Part shown: in pieces, positions 41,885 to 48,546 of the stretch
Position numbering within the stretch: position 1 is the stretch's first letter
Layout: every line of letters begins with the position of its first letter
From: Achromobacter kerstersii
Lineage (GTDB): Bacteria > Pseudomonadota > Gammaproteobacteria > Burkholderiales > Burkholderiaceae_B
DNA: 64,000 nt
Direction: 5' to 3'
Assembly (NCBI RefSeq): GCF_902859595.1
Contig: NZ_CADIJQ010000010.1
Span: 62,001-126,000, forward strand
The notes under the pieces: generated by a model
Seen by the model: only the letters and a program-made list of their open reading frames with translations
Database searches by the model: none
What the model was told of the DNA's origin: nothing
Translations under genes and position numbers: made by a program

Positions 41885-42567
41885 CGCCCGCCCCCGTTGC
41901 GTTGACCCGCCCCGATAGGCACAAGCTTGCCCGCCACCAGCAACACGATGACGCAGGTGACGGACGTGACCAGCACCAGCAGGTTCGCGGTGTGATCGTC
42001 GCCTGCCTGCACGGCTTCGTAGATGGCCACCGACAAGGTCTGCGTGCGGCCCGGCAAGTTGCCCGCAATCATCAACGTGGCGCCGAACTCGCCCAAGGCG
42101 CGGGCGAACGCCAGCAGCACGCCGGCCGCAATACCGCGCGCCGCCAACGGTAAGGTCACACGGAAGAACACGCCGGCTTCGCGCACGCCCAACACCCGCG
42201 CCGCATTCTCAAGCTGCGGGTCCACGTTTTCAAACGCCGCGCGCGCCGACTTGAACACCAGCGGAAACGCCACGACGGATGCCGCGATCACCGCGCCCTG
42301 CCACGTGAACACCAGTTCAATGCCCCAGCCCGCCAGCGTTTCACCGATGACGCCGCGCCGGCCCAGCAAGACCAGCAGGTAATAGCCCAACACGGTGGGC
42401 GGCAAGACCAGCGGCAGGGTGAGGATGGCGTCCAGCAGATCGCGCCCCGGCCAGCGCCATCGCGACAAGCCGAACGCCGCGGCGGTACCGGCCACGGTCG
42501 CCAACAATGTTGCCCAGCCCGCCACCTTCAACGAAAGCAGCAGCGGCACCCAAACCGGATCTGTCAT
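41881..42567 (-). CDS. modB: Molybdate ABC transporter permease (ModB)
   Basis: A 228-residue permease with about five transmembrane helices. It has the EAA-type cytoplasmic loop ENAARVLGVREAGVFFRVTLPLAARGIAAG, which contacts ModC, and ends GEFGATLMIAGNLPGRTQTLSVAIYEAV, a strong ModB signature. It lies 21 bases after modA and overlaps modC. Confidence 0.96.
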   Translation of the reverse strand: MTDPVWVPLLLSLKVAGWATLLATVAGTAAAFGLSRWRWPGRDLLDAILTLPLVLPPTVLGYYLLVLLGRRGVIGETLAGWGIELVFTWQGAVIAASVVAFPLVFKSARAAFENVDPQLENAARVLGVREAGVFFRVTLPLAARGIAAGVLLAFARALGEFGATLMIAGNLPGRTQTLSVAIYEAVQAGDDHTANLLVLVTSVTCVIVLLVAGKLVPIGAGQRNGGGR

Positions 42568-42588
42568 CAGTTCAACGCATCAGCAATA

Positions 42589-43359
42589 TCAGGGCTTCTG
42601 AAAGCCGTAGCGCGACAGAATAGCCTGCCCTTCGGGCGACAGCACATAGGCGACGAAGCTATCGGCTTCTTTCGCCGCGGCTTCACGCGTGGTCACGGCA
42701 ATGGGATACGTCACGGGCGTTTGCGACGGCACGCGCACCGCCACCTTGACCTTGTCAGGCATGACGGCGGCGTCTGTTGCGAACACAAAGCCCGCGTCCA
42801 CTTCGCCGCGCGACACGTAGTCCAGGCTTTGGCGCACGTTCTGCGCCAGCACGCTCTTGGCTTGCACCGCCGTCCACAACCCGGCGGCTTCAAGCGCGCC
42901 CTGGGTGTAACGGCCCACCGGCACCGAGGCCGGGTTGCCATAGGCGATGCGCTTGATGTCGTCGCGCGTCAGGTCTTTCAGCGCGGTGATGTTGGCCTTG
43001 CTGTCCGTGGGAACGATCAGCACAATCTGGTTGGCGGCGAAGTCCACGCGCGAAGCAGGCTTGACGGCCTTTTCTTCCACGGCCTTGTCCATCGCTTTCT
43101 GGTCGGCCGAAGCGAACACATCGGCGGGCGCGCCCTTCACGATCTGCTGCAGCAGCACGTCGGACGCGCCGAAATTCAGCACGACCTTGGTGCCGGGATG
43201 CGCTTTCTCGTAGCCTTGCGCCACTTCCTTGAATGCGTTGGTCAGGCTGGCGGCGGCGGACACCACCAGGTCACCCGCGTGGGCGCTCGCGCCCCACAGG
43301 GTGGACAGCGCCAGGGATAGCGCCAGGGACAGGGCCAACGGCGGGCGTTTGCAGGTCAT
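42589..43359 (-). CDS. modA: Molybdate-binding periplasmic protein (ModA)
   Basis: A 256-residue periplasmic binding protein. The mature start DLVVSAAASLTNAFKEVAQGYEK and the NFGASDVLLQQI and SADQKAMDKA segments are typical ModA oxyanion-binding regions. The Sec signal peptide has a hydrophobic core built from three LALS repeats. The ATG at 43359 has an AGGAG ribosome site eight bases upstream. A ModE box lies 33-56 bases upstream. Confidence 0.96.
   Translation of the reverse strand: MTCKRPPLALSLALSLALSTLWGASAHAGDLVVSAAASLTNAFKEVAQGYEKAHPGTKVVLNFGASDVLLQQIVKGAPADVFASADQKAMDKAVEEKAVKPASRVDFAANQIVLIVPTDSKANITALKDLTRDDIKRIAYGNPASVPVGRYTQGALEAAGLWTAVQAKSVLAQNVRQSLDYVSRGEVDAGFVFATDAAVMPDKVKVAVRVPSQTPVTYPIAVTTREAAAKEADSFVAYVLSPEGQAILSRYGFQKP
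43303..43338 (-). repeat. Three 12-bp repeats in the ModA signal peptide
   Basis: Three in-frame 12-bp units encode LALS, LALS, LALS (ModA residues 8-19), forming most of the hydrophobic core of the signal peptide. Confidence 0.75.
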
Positions 43360-43391
43360 GATCTTCTCCTCGGGTATCGCCATATCGGTAA

Positions 43392-43415
43392 CGAAATATA
43401 TAGAGGTATATAACG
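43392..43415 (-). promoter_or_regulatory. ModE-binding box upstream of modA
   Basis: Half-sites CGAAATATA and TATATAACG are separated by six bases. The right half is the exact ModE half-site and the left differs at two positions, in the 9-6-9 layout of the E. coli site. Placed 33 bases before the modA ATG, it should cover the promoter and repress modABC when molybdate is plentiful. Confidence 0.85.
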
Positions 43416-43477
43416 CTCGTCAATTTGCGTCCCGCCGGCCATTGCGCCAGATCAAACGGGCAAAAAATGGGGGAATA

Positions 43478-43828
43478 TCAGCCGCGCGCGACCGTCGTGA
43501 CGTGTACCGATTCCGGCGCCAGCGCGTCTTGCAGCCAGGCCAGCGCCAGCTCGGGCTGCGCCGTGCCGCACATGAAGATGTCCAGCGCCGCGAACTGGTG
43601 TTCGGGCCAGGAATGGATGCTGATATGGGATTCGCTCAGCATGACCACGCCCGTCACGCCCGCGCCTTCGCCAAAGTGGTGGAAATGCGCGCTCAGCACA
43701 TGCGCGCCGGCGGCCTGCGCCGCGCCGATCAATTGCGCTTCCAACGCGGCGGCATCCGTGAGCCGCGTGGCAGGCACGCCGCGAAAATCCGCCAGCACGT
43801 GGCGGCCCGGAGTGGCATGCACCGTCAC
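43478..43828 (-). CDS. speD: S-adenosylmethionine decarboxylase proenzyme (SpeD/SpeH type)
   Basis: A 116-residue class 1B AdoMet decarboxylase. The proenzyme should cleave itself between Glu66 and Ser67 in SESHISIHSWPE, turning Ser67 into the pyruvoyl cofactor; His68 and Cys87 (MCG) are the expected proton donors. It makes decarboxylated AdoMet, the aminopropyl donor for polyamines. The start is GTG, overlapping the upstream small gene's stop as GTGA. It is the last gene of the DUF350-SPFH-DUF4178 unit; the likely acceptor enzyme is the aminopropyltransferase-like gene at 47035. Confidence 0.93.
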   Translation of the reverse strand: MTVHATPGRHVLADFRGVPATRLTDAAALEAQLIGAAQAAGAHVLSAHFHHFGEGAGVTGVVMLSESHISIHSWPEHQFAALDIFMCGTAQPELALAWLQDALAPESVHVTTVARG

Positions 43829-43992
43829 TTGTGCGATCCGCCCGATGACCAGCCCGAACTGCCGGACGAGCTGCTGCCCCAGCTGCTGCTACTGCTGCTG
43901 CCGCCGCTCACGATACGGGCGCCGGGCGAACTGGCGCCCGTGGCCGCCAGCACCACCACCACCGCATAGACGGCATAAAGGAACTTGCCCAT
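43825..43992 (-). CDS. Small Ser/Gly-rich membrane or secreted peptide
   Basis: A 55-residue reading frame found by hand. Residues 1-18 (MGKFLYAVYAVVVVLAAT) form a membrane anchor or uncleaved signal. Residues 29-53 are almost only Ser, Gly and Trp (SSSSSSWG, SSSSGSSGW), ending in His-Lys. It begins 4 bases after the DUF4178 stop and overlaps speD by four bases (GTGA), so it is placed as a genuine operon member. Function is unknown; the low-complexity tail could be a flexible linker or a surface-exposed segment. Confidence 0.72.
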   Translation of the reverse strand: MGKFLYAVYAVVVVLAATGASSPGARIVSGGSSSSSSWGSSSSGSSGWSSGGSHK

Positions 43993-43996
43993 CGTC

Positions 43997-45466
43997 CTAG
44001 TCGTCCTTTCTGGAAAACTTGTCCGCCAGCTTGGCGGGGAACCACAGGAACGCCAGCCCGATCAGGACTGGAATAAAGCGGCCGTTCAAGATATTGCTCA
44101 TGTTCAGGAACACCATGCCGATCGTCGCGATCCAGGCCCATTTGCCGTAGCCGCCGCGCTTGCCGCCCATAGGCAGCGACTTCTGCTTGGCCAGTTGCGC
44201 GTCGCCAAACCACTCCGCCAACTGCGCCGGGACGATGGGCGCCGACGCCGACCAGCCGAGTTCGTTGGCCGCGAGTTCACGCGTGAGCTTCAACGTGCCG
44301 GCCTTGTAGTCGGTGATCTTCGTGGTGTCGCCCGCCTTGACGCGCCAGTTGAACGCGCCCAGCGGCACCTCGACCCGCGAGGTGTAGTCGTACAGCTTCT
44401 GGTACAGCTTTGACCGCCAGCGCACGCTGGTGGCGTTATTCAGGCTGGGCCAGGTGTCGCAGACCTGCACGCGTTCCCAGCCTTCGTCGGTTTCCACCAG
44501 CCAGATAAAGCCTTTGGCCGGGTTGAACAGCAGATACTCGATCCAGTCAGACGGTTCGTCGGGATCGGGGTCCGCGCATTTCATCAGGCCGATCAGCGTG
44601 TAGCTGGCGCCGTCGATCTTGGCCACCGCGCCCAGTGACAGCGTGGTGGTGATCGCCTTGACCTTGTGGCCCTTGGCGATGACTTCGGCCGTGGGGCCCG
44701 AGCAATCCACCGCCGATGCGCACGACGGGCAGACAACGTGGGTGGCCATGGCCGCCACGAAGCTGATCGGCGCGCCGCAGTTGGGGCACTCCAGCGCCTT
44801 GATCTGTCCACGGAAGCGGCCCGCGGTTTCCTCGACCTGCTCGTTGGTGCGCAGCGACCCCGCCTGCATGGCGGACAGGTCGAAGGCTTTGCCGATATAG
44901 AGTTCGGGTTCGGGCGCGTCGGAAAAATCCAGCGTGAGAAACGCGTCCAGGCTGCGGTAGTCCGCCACCTTTGCTTCCCAGCCATCGCCCGGCACAAACG
45001 GCAGTTCGCCCTGCGCACCACCCGCCTGCGCCGTGCGGACATCGGCGGCGACAAAGCGCTGGCCATCCAGCTTGAGCTCGTCGCCTGGCGAAATGTCGGT
45101 AAACGCCGGCATGCCTTGCAAGGACTTGACCTTGCGGCGGCGCGTGACGGCGTACTGGCCCGACGCGTCCGACAACCAGCCGTCGGAGCCATCTTCGAAC
45201 CACACGTACCACTCGTTCCAGAAGCCCTCGTCAAAGCGCAGCTGGATGCGGCCGATGACGTCAAAACGCTTGCTGTCGAACTTGCCCGTCGCGCCCAGGC
45301 ACAAGGGCGAATAGTCTTCCAGCACATCGGCCATCTCGCCAATGCGCTTGACCGATTCGGCATCCTTCAACAAGGTGCTGCGGCAAGCGCCGCAAACCGC
45401 CATGACGGATGCGGTGGACGTGAACTTGACCGGGGCGCCGCACTGCGGACACAGAACCTGCTGCAT
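43997..45466 (-). CDS. DUF4178 protein with two zinc ribbons and a membrane anchor
   Basis: A 489-residue protein. Zinc ribbon 1 uses Cys6, Cys9, Cys25 and Cys28; zinc ribbon 2 uses Cys227, Cys230, Cys246 and Cys249. Each ribbon is followed by a DUF4178 beta-rich domain (about 55-175 and 270-400; DEGFWNEWYVWFEDGSDGWL, DWIEYLLFNPAKGFIWLVE). Two hydrophobic segments close the chain (about 440-475), leaving the large part in the cytoplasm. DUF4178 has no proven biochemistry that I know of. The gene lies 7 bases after the SPFH gene and 4 before the Ser-rich peptide. Confidence 0.88.
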   Translation of the reverse strand: MQQVLCPQCGAPVKFTSTASVMAVCGACRSTLLKDAESVKRIGEMADVLEDYSPLCLGATGKFDSKRFDVIGRIQLRFDEGFWNEWYVWFEDGSDGWLSDASGQYAVTRRRKVKSLQGMPAFTDISPGDELKLDGQRFVAADVRTAQAGGAQGELPFVPGDGWEAKVADYRSLDAFLTLDFSDAPEPELYIGKAFDLSAMQAGSLRTNEQVEETAGRFRGQIKALECPNCGAPISFVAAMATHVVCPSCASAVDCSGPTAEVIAKGHKVKAITTTLSLGAVAKIDGASYTLIGLMKCADPDPDEPSDWIEYLLFNPAKGFIWLVETDEGWERVQVCDTWPSLNNATSVRWRSKLYQKLYDYTSRVEVPLGAFNWRVKAGDTTKITDYKAGTLKLTRELAANELGWSASAPIVPAQLAEWFGDAQLAKQKSLPMGGKRGGYGKWAWIATIGMVFLNMSNILNGRFIPVLIGLAFLWFPAKLADKFSRKDD

Positions 45467-45472
45467 AAGTCC

Positions 45473-46516
45473 TTAGCTGGTAAGTTTCTTCAGCACTTCG
45501 GCCTTGGCCGAATCGTAGTCAGCGGCGGTGATCAGCCCTTTGTCCAGCAAGTCCTTCAGCTGTTGCAGGCGCGCGACCGGGTCGGCGCCGGTCGCAGCGG
45601 GCGCGGCTTGCTGCGCGGGCTGCGGCGGTTGTTGCTGTGGCTGTTGCGGCTGGCCCTGCCCCACGCCCAACCCCGCGGCCATCGTCTGGCCCAGCGCGGC
45701 GCCGGCCGCCAGGCCCGCGCCGATGCCGGCAATGCCGCCTTCGTTCTGCGCCGCCAGCGGAATCGACGTCGCAGTCTGGTACTGGGTGAACTTGCCCAGA
45801 TCGCCCGCCATACCCATCGAAATCCGCGTGTCCAGCGCCTTTTGCAGCTCTTCGGGCAGGGACACGTTTTCAACGGTGAAGTTGTCGAGCTTCACGCCAT
45901 AACGGTCGAACACCGGGGCCAGCTGCTCGCTGATGCTTTGCGACATCAGCCCCTGGTTACCCGCGATATCCAGGAACGGCACCTTGGAGCCGCCCAGCGC
46001 CGTCGTCATCGCGGCGACCACCATGTTGCGCAGCTGCGCTTCCAGGTCGTCCACGGTGTATTCATCACGCGTGCCGCTGATTTCGCGATAGAACTTGGCC
46101 GGGTCGGAAATCTGATACGAATACACGCCGAATGCGCGCAGGCGCACCATGCCGAATTCGCTGTCGCGCAGCGTCACCGGCTGCGCCGTGCCCCAGCGCC
46201 GGCCCAGTTGCAGGCGCGTGCTGAAGAAGATCACGTCCGACTTGAAGGGCGACTCGAACAGCTTGTCCCAGTTCTTCAGGTACGTCAGGATCGGCAGCGT
46301 CTGCGTCGTCAGCTTGTACATGCCGGGGCCGAACACATCGGCCACCTTGCCTTCGTTGACGAACACCGCCATTTGCGATTCCCGCACGGTCAGGCTGGCG
46401 CCGTACTGGATTTCGAAATCCTGCATCGGATGGCGCCAGGCGAGCACGCCGTCGCGATCCTCGTTCCATTGCAGGATGTCAATAAACTGCTTGCGAATAA
46501 ATGAACCGAGACTCAT
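45473..46516 (-). CDS. SPFH/Band-7 protein with SHOCT tail (YdjI/virion-core-like)
   Basis: A 347-residue protein of the SPFH branch sometimes called virion core protein-like. Residues about 20-230 are SPFH-like (ESQMAVFVNEGKVADVFGPGMYKL; FRLRAFGVYSYQISDPAKFYREI; PFKSDVIFFSTR). A Gly/Ala stretch and a Gln/Pro-rich linker (about 255-310) follow, then a SHOCT helix pair (ARLQQLKDLLDKGLITAADYDSAKAEVLKKL). SPFH proteins form membrane-associated rings or scaffolds. It sits between DUF350 and DUF4178 genes. Confidence 0.9.
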   Translation of the reverse strand: MSLGSFIRKQFIDILQWNEDRDGVLAWRHPMQDFEIQYGASLTVRESQMAVFVNEGKVADVFGPGMYKLTTQTLPILTYLKNWDKLFESPFKSDVIFFSTRLQLGRRWGTAQPVTLRDSEFGMVRLRAFGVYSYQISDPAKFYREISGTRDEYTVDDLEAQLRNMVVAAMTTALGGSKVPFLDIAGNQGLMSQSISEQLAPVFDRYGVKLDNFTVENVSLPEELQKALDTRISMGMAGDLGKFTQYQTATSIPLAAQNEGGIAGIGAGLAAGAALGQTMAAGLGVGQGQPQQPQQQPPQPAQQAAPAATGADPVARLQQLKDLLDKGLITAADYDSAKAEVLKKLTS

Positions 46517-46558
46517 GGCAAGTTCTCCCGTGTCAGATCGGATGACGCGCGCCGGCCG

Positions 46559-46957
46559 TCAGGTCAGGCAGGCGGCGTTGACGACGCCTGCGGCCAGCGA
46601 GATCGAACCGATCAGGCCGCCCATGGCGATATTGTTTTGTTCGATGGCCTCGTTCATGCCGCGTATGGCCTGGGCGATCACGACATACACCACGATCTGC
46701 ACCACCATGGCGGCGGCGCCCCACACCAGGAACATCACAAAGCTGGCGTGCACGGCAATACTGGAGCACAGCGTGAAGCTGAAACCGACCAGCGCGCCGC
46801 CGTAGGACAGCACCGCTGCGATGTTGCCTTCGCGGATCAGGTCGAATTCTTTGTAGCGGGTCACGGCGGTGTAGACCGCGGTGAAAACACCCAGCATGAC
46901 AAGCGCCGAGACGATATAGATCAGATAGGTCACCGCCGGATGCATCGCTTCTCCCAT
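46559..46957 (-). CDS. DUF350 (YjfL-family) membrane protein
   Basis: A 132-residue inner-membrane protein with four hydrophobic segments. It matches DUF350/YjfL: TAVYTAVTRYKEFDLIREGNIAAVLSYGGALVGF, then QAIRGMNEAIEQNNIAMGGLIGSISLAAGVVNAA. The two halves share a KEFDLIREGN/NEAIEQNN-type polar centre. I chose the ATG at 46957 with AGGAGG seven bases upstream; a GTG two codons earlier is possible. It is the first gene of the minus-strand half of the module and faces the aminopropyltransferase-like gene across a palindromic promoter. Confidence 0.92.
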   Translation of the reverse strand: MGEAMHPAVTYLIYIVSALVMLGVFTAVYTAVTRYKEFDLIREGNIAAVLSYGGALVGFSFTLCSSIAVHASFVMFLVWGAAAMVVQIVVYVVIAQAIRGMNEAIEQNNIAMGGLIGSISLAAGVVNAACLT

Positions 46958-46976
46958 TGCCACCCTCCTAATTGCG

Positions 46977-47008
46977 CGCAGTATATACGCGGCGTTCGAT
47001 ATACTGCG
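46977..47008. promoter_or_regulatory. Symmetric divergent promoter/operator of the polyamine-SPFH module
   Basis: Perfect 10-bp arms CGCAGTATAT and ATATACTGCG are separated by 12 bases, centred within 4 bases of the middle of the 77-bp divergent gap. Each arm contains TATACT, a good -10, reading outward (plus: 47000-47005; minus: the mirror copy), and the opposite arm falls where the -35 would be. Arm centres are 22 bp apart, two helical turns. The two transcription units should therefore be controlled together. Confidence 0.7.
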
Positions 47009-47034
47009 AACGCATTTTTCGCTCCGGACACCCC

Positions 47035-48546
47035 ATGCGCGACCGCGTTCTCATCCTATCGGTATTGATCGTTGCTTCCTGCGGTTTGGGCTATGAGCTC
47101 ATCAGCAGCGCGCTGGCCAGCTATTTACTGGGGGATTCCATCCTTCAGTTCTCGTCCGTCATCGGCTGCTATTTGTTCGCCATGGGCATCGGTTCGTGGT
47201 TGTCAAAATATGTAAAAGACGAAGACGTTTTGAATCGGTTCATCGACGTCGAACTGCTTGTTGCGTTGTTGGGCGGCGTGTCCGCCGCCGTCTTGTTCCT
47301 GGTTTTCGCCTGGCTGTCCGCCCCCTTTCGCGCGGCCTTGTATGTGGGCGTCTTCGTCATCGGCCTGATGGTCGGCATGGAGATCCCGCTGGTGATGCGC
47401 GTGTTCAACCAGCGCAAGGCCGAATTCCGCGAGATAGTCAGCCGCGTGCTGACCTTTGACTACCTGGGCGCGCTGGCCGTCTCCCTGATCTTCCCGCTGC
47501 TGCTCGCCCCCAAGCTGGGCCTGCTGCGCACGAGCTTTCTGTTCGGCATCCTGAACGCCAGCGTCGCACTGTGGACGACGTGGCTGTTTCGCGCCGAGGT
47601 CCGCCGGCCCGGCGAAAAAGCCATCCGCGCCTGCGTGGTGATCGGCTTTCTGGCGCTGGGCTTCATCTATTCCACCGCGATGACGGCCTGGGCTGAAAAG
47701 GGCCTGTATGGCGACGATGTGGTCCACGCCGAAACCACGCCGTATCAGCGGCTGGTGGTGACGCGCTGGCATGACGACCTGCGCCTGTACATCAACAACA
47801 ACCTGCAATTCTCGTCGCGCGACGAACATCGTTATCACGAGTCGCTGGTGCATCCGGGTTTGCAGACGCTGCCCTGGGCGCGCAACGTGCTGGTGCTGGG
47901 CGGCGGCGACGGGCTGGCGGTGCGCGAAATCCTCAAATACAAGAACATCGAACACGTGACGCTGGTGGATCTGGACCCGGCGATGACGGGCTTGTTCTCG
48001 CGCTCGGAGCCGCTGGTGGCGTTGAACCAGGGCTCGCTCAAAGACCCGCGCGTTACCGTCATCAACGACGACGCCGGCCGCTGGCTGGAAACGCATGCCG
48101 AGGTCTATGACTTCATCGTGGTGGACTTTCCCGACCCGTCCAACTTCGGGCTAGGCCGGCTGTACTCGGTGCCGGTCTACCATCTGATGGCGCGCCATCT
48201 GGCCGAAAACGGCTATATGGTGATCCAGTCGACGTCGCCCTACTTCGCGCCGCGCTCGTTCTGGAGCGTGGACGCCACGTTGAAGGAAGCGGGCCTGAAC
48301 ACCTGGCCGTACCACACCTATGTGCCATCGTTTGGCGACTGGGGTTTCATTCTGGCCAGCAAGCGGCGCGACTACACACCGCCTGACAAGATCACCGTGC
48401 CAACGCGCTATCTCGACCCGGCCACCACGCGCGAACTGTTCCACTTCCCCGCCGACATGCCGGCGCTGGCGATGCCGCCCAACCGCTTGAATGAGCAGTC
48501 GCTCGTGCGCTATTTCGACGAGGACTGGCGCAAGGTTATCCGCTGA
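47035..48546 (+). CDS. Membrane polyamine aminopropyltransferase-like protein (SpeE-like)
   Basis: A 503-residue protein. Residues 1 to about 215 hold seven or so transmembrane helices (GYELISSALASYLLGDSILQFS; YVGVFVIGLMVGMEIPLVMRVF). Residues about 225-490 are a spermidine synthase fold: TPYQRLVVTRW, the dcAdoMet motif VLGGGDGLAVREIL (287-300), LVDLDP, INDDAGRW, and the catalytic-type Asp364 in FIVVDFPDPSN. It should transfer an aminopropyl group from decarboxylated AdoMet to an amine at the membrane. Decarboxylated AdoMet could come from the SpeD at 43478. The ATG at 47035 is preferred over an in-frame start inside the promoter. Confidence 0.9.
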   Translation: MRDRVLILSVLIVASCGLGYELISSALASYLLGDSILQFSSVIGCYLFAMGIGSWLSKYVKDEDVLNRFIDVELLVALLGGVSAAVLFLVFAWLSAPFRAALYVGVFVIGLMVGMEIPLVMRVFNQRKAEFREIVSRVLTFDYLGALAVSLIFPLLLAPKLGLLRTSFLFGILNASVALWTTWLFRAEVRRPGEKAIRACVVIGFLALGFIYSTAMTAWAEKGLYGDDVVHAETTPYQRLVVTRWHDDLRLYINNNLQFSSRDEHRYHESLVHPGLQTLPWARNVLVLGGGDGLAVREILKYKNIEHVTLVDLDPAMTGLFSRSEPLVALNQGSLKDPRVTVINDDAGRWLETHAEVYDFIVVDFPDPSNFGLGRLYSVPVYHLMARHLAENGYMVIQSTSPYFAPRSFWSVDATLKEAGLNTWPYHTYVPSFGDWGFILASKRRDYTPPDKITVPTRYLDPATTRELFHFPADMPALAMPPNRLNEQSLVRYFDEDWRKVIR

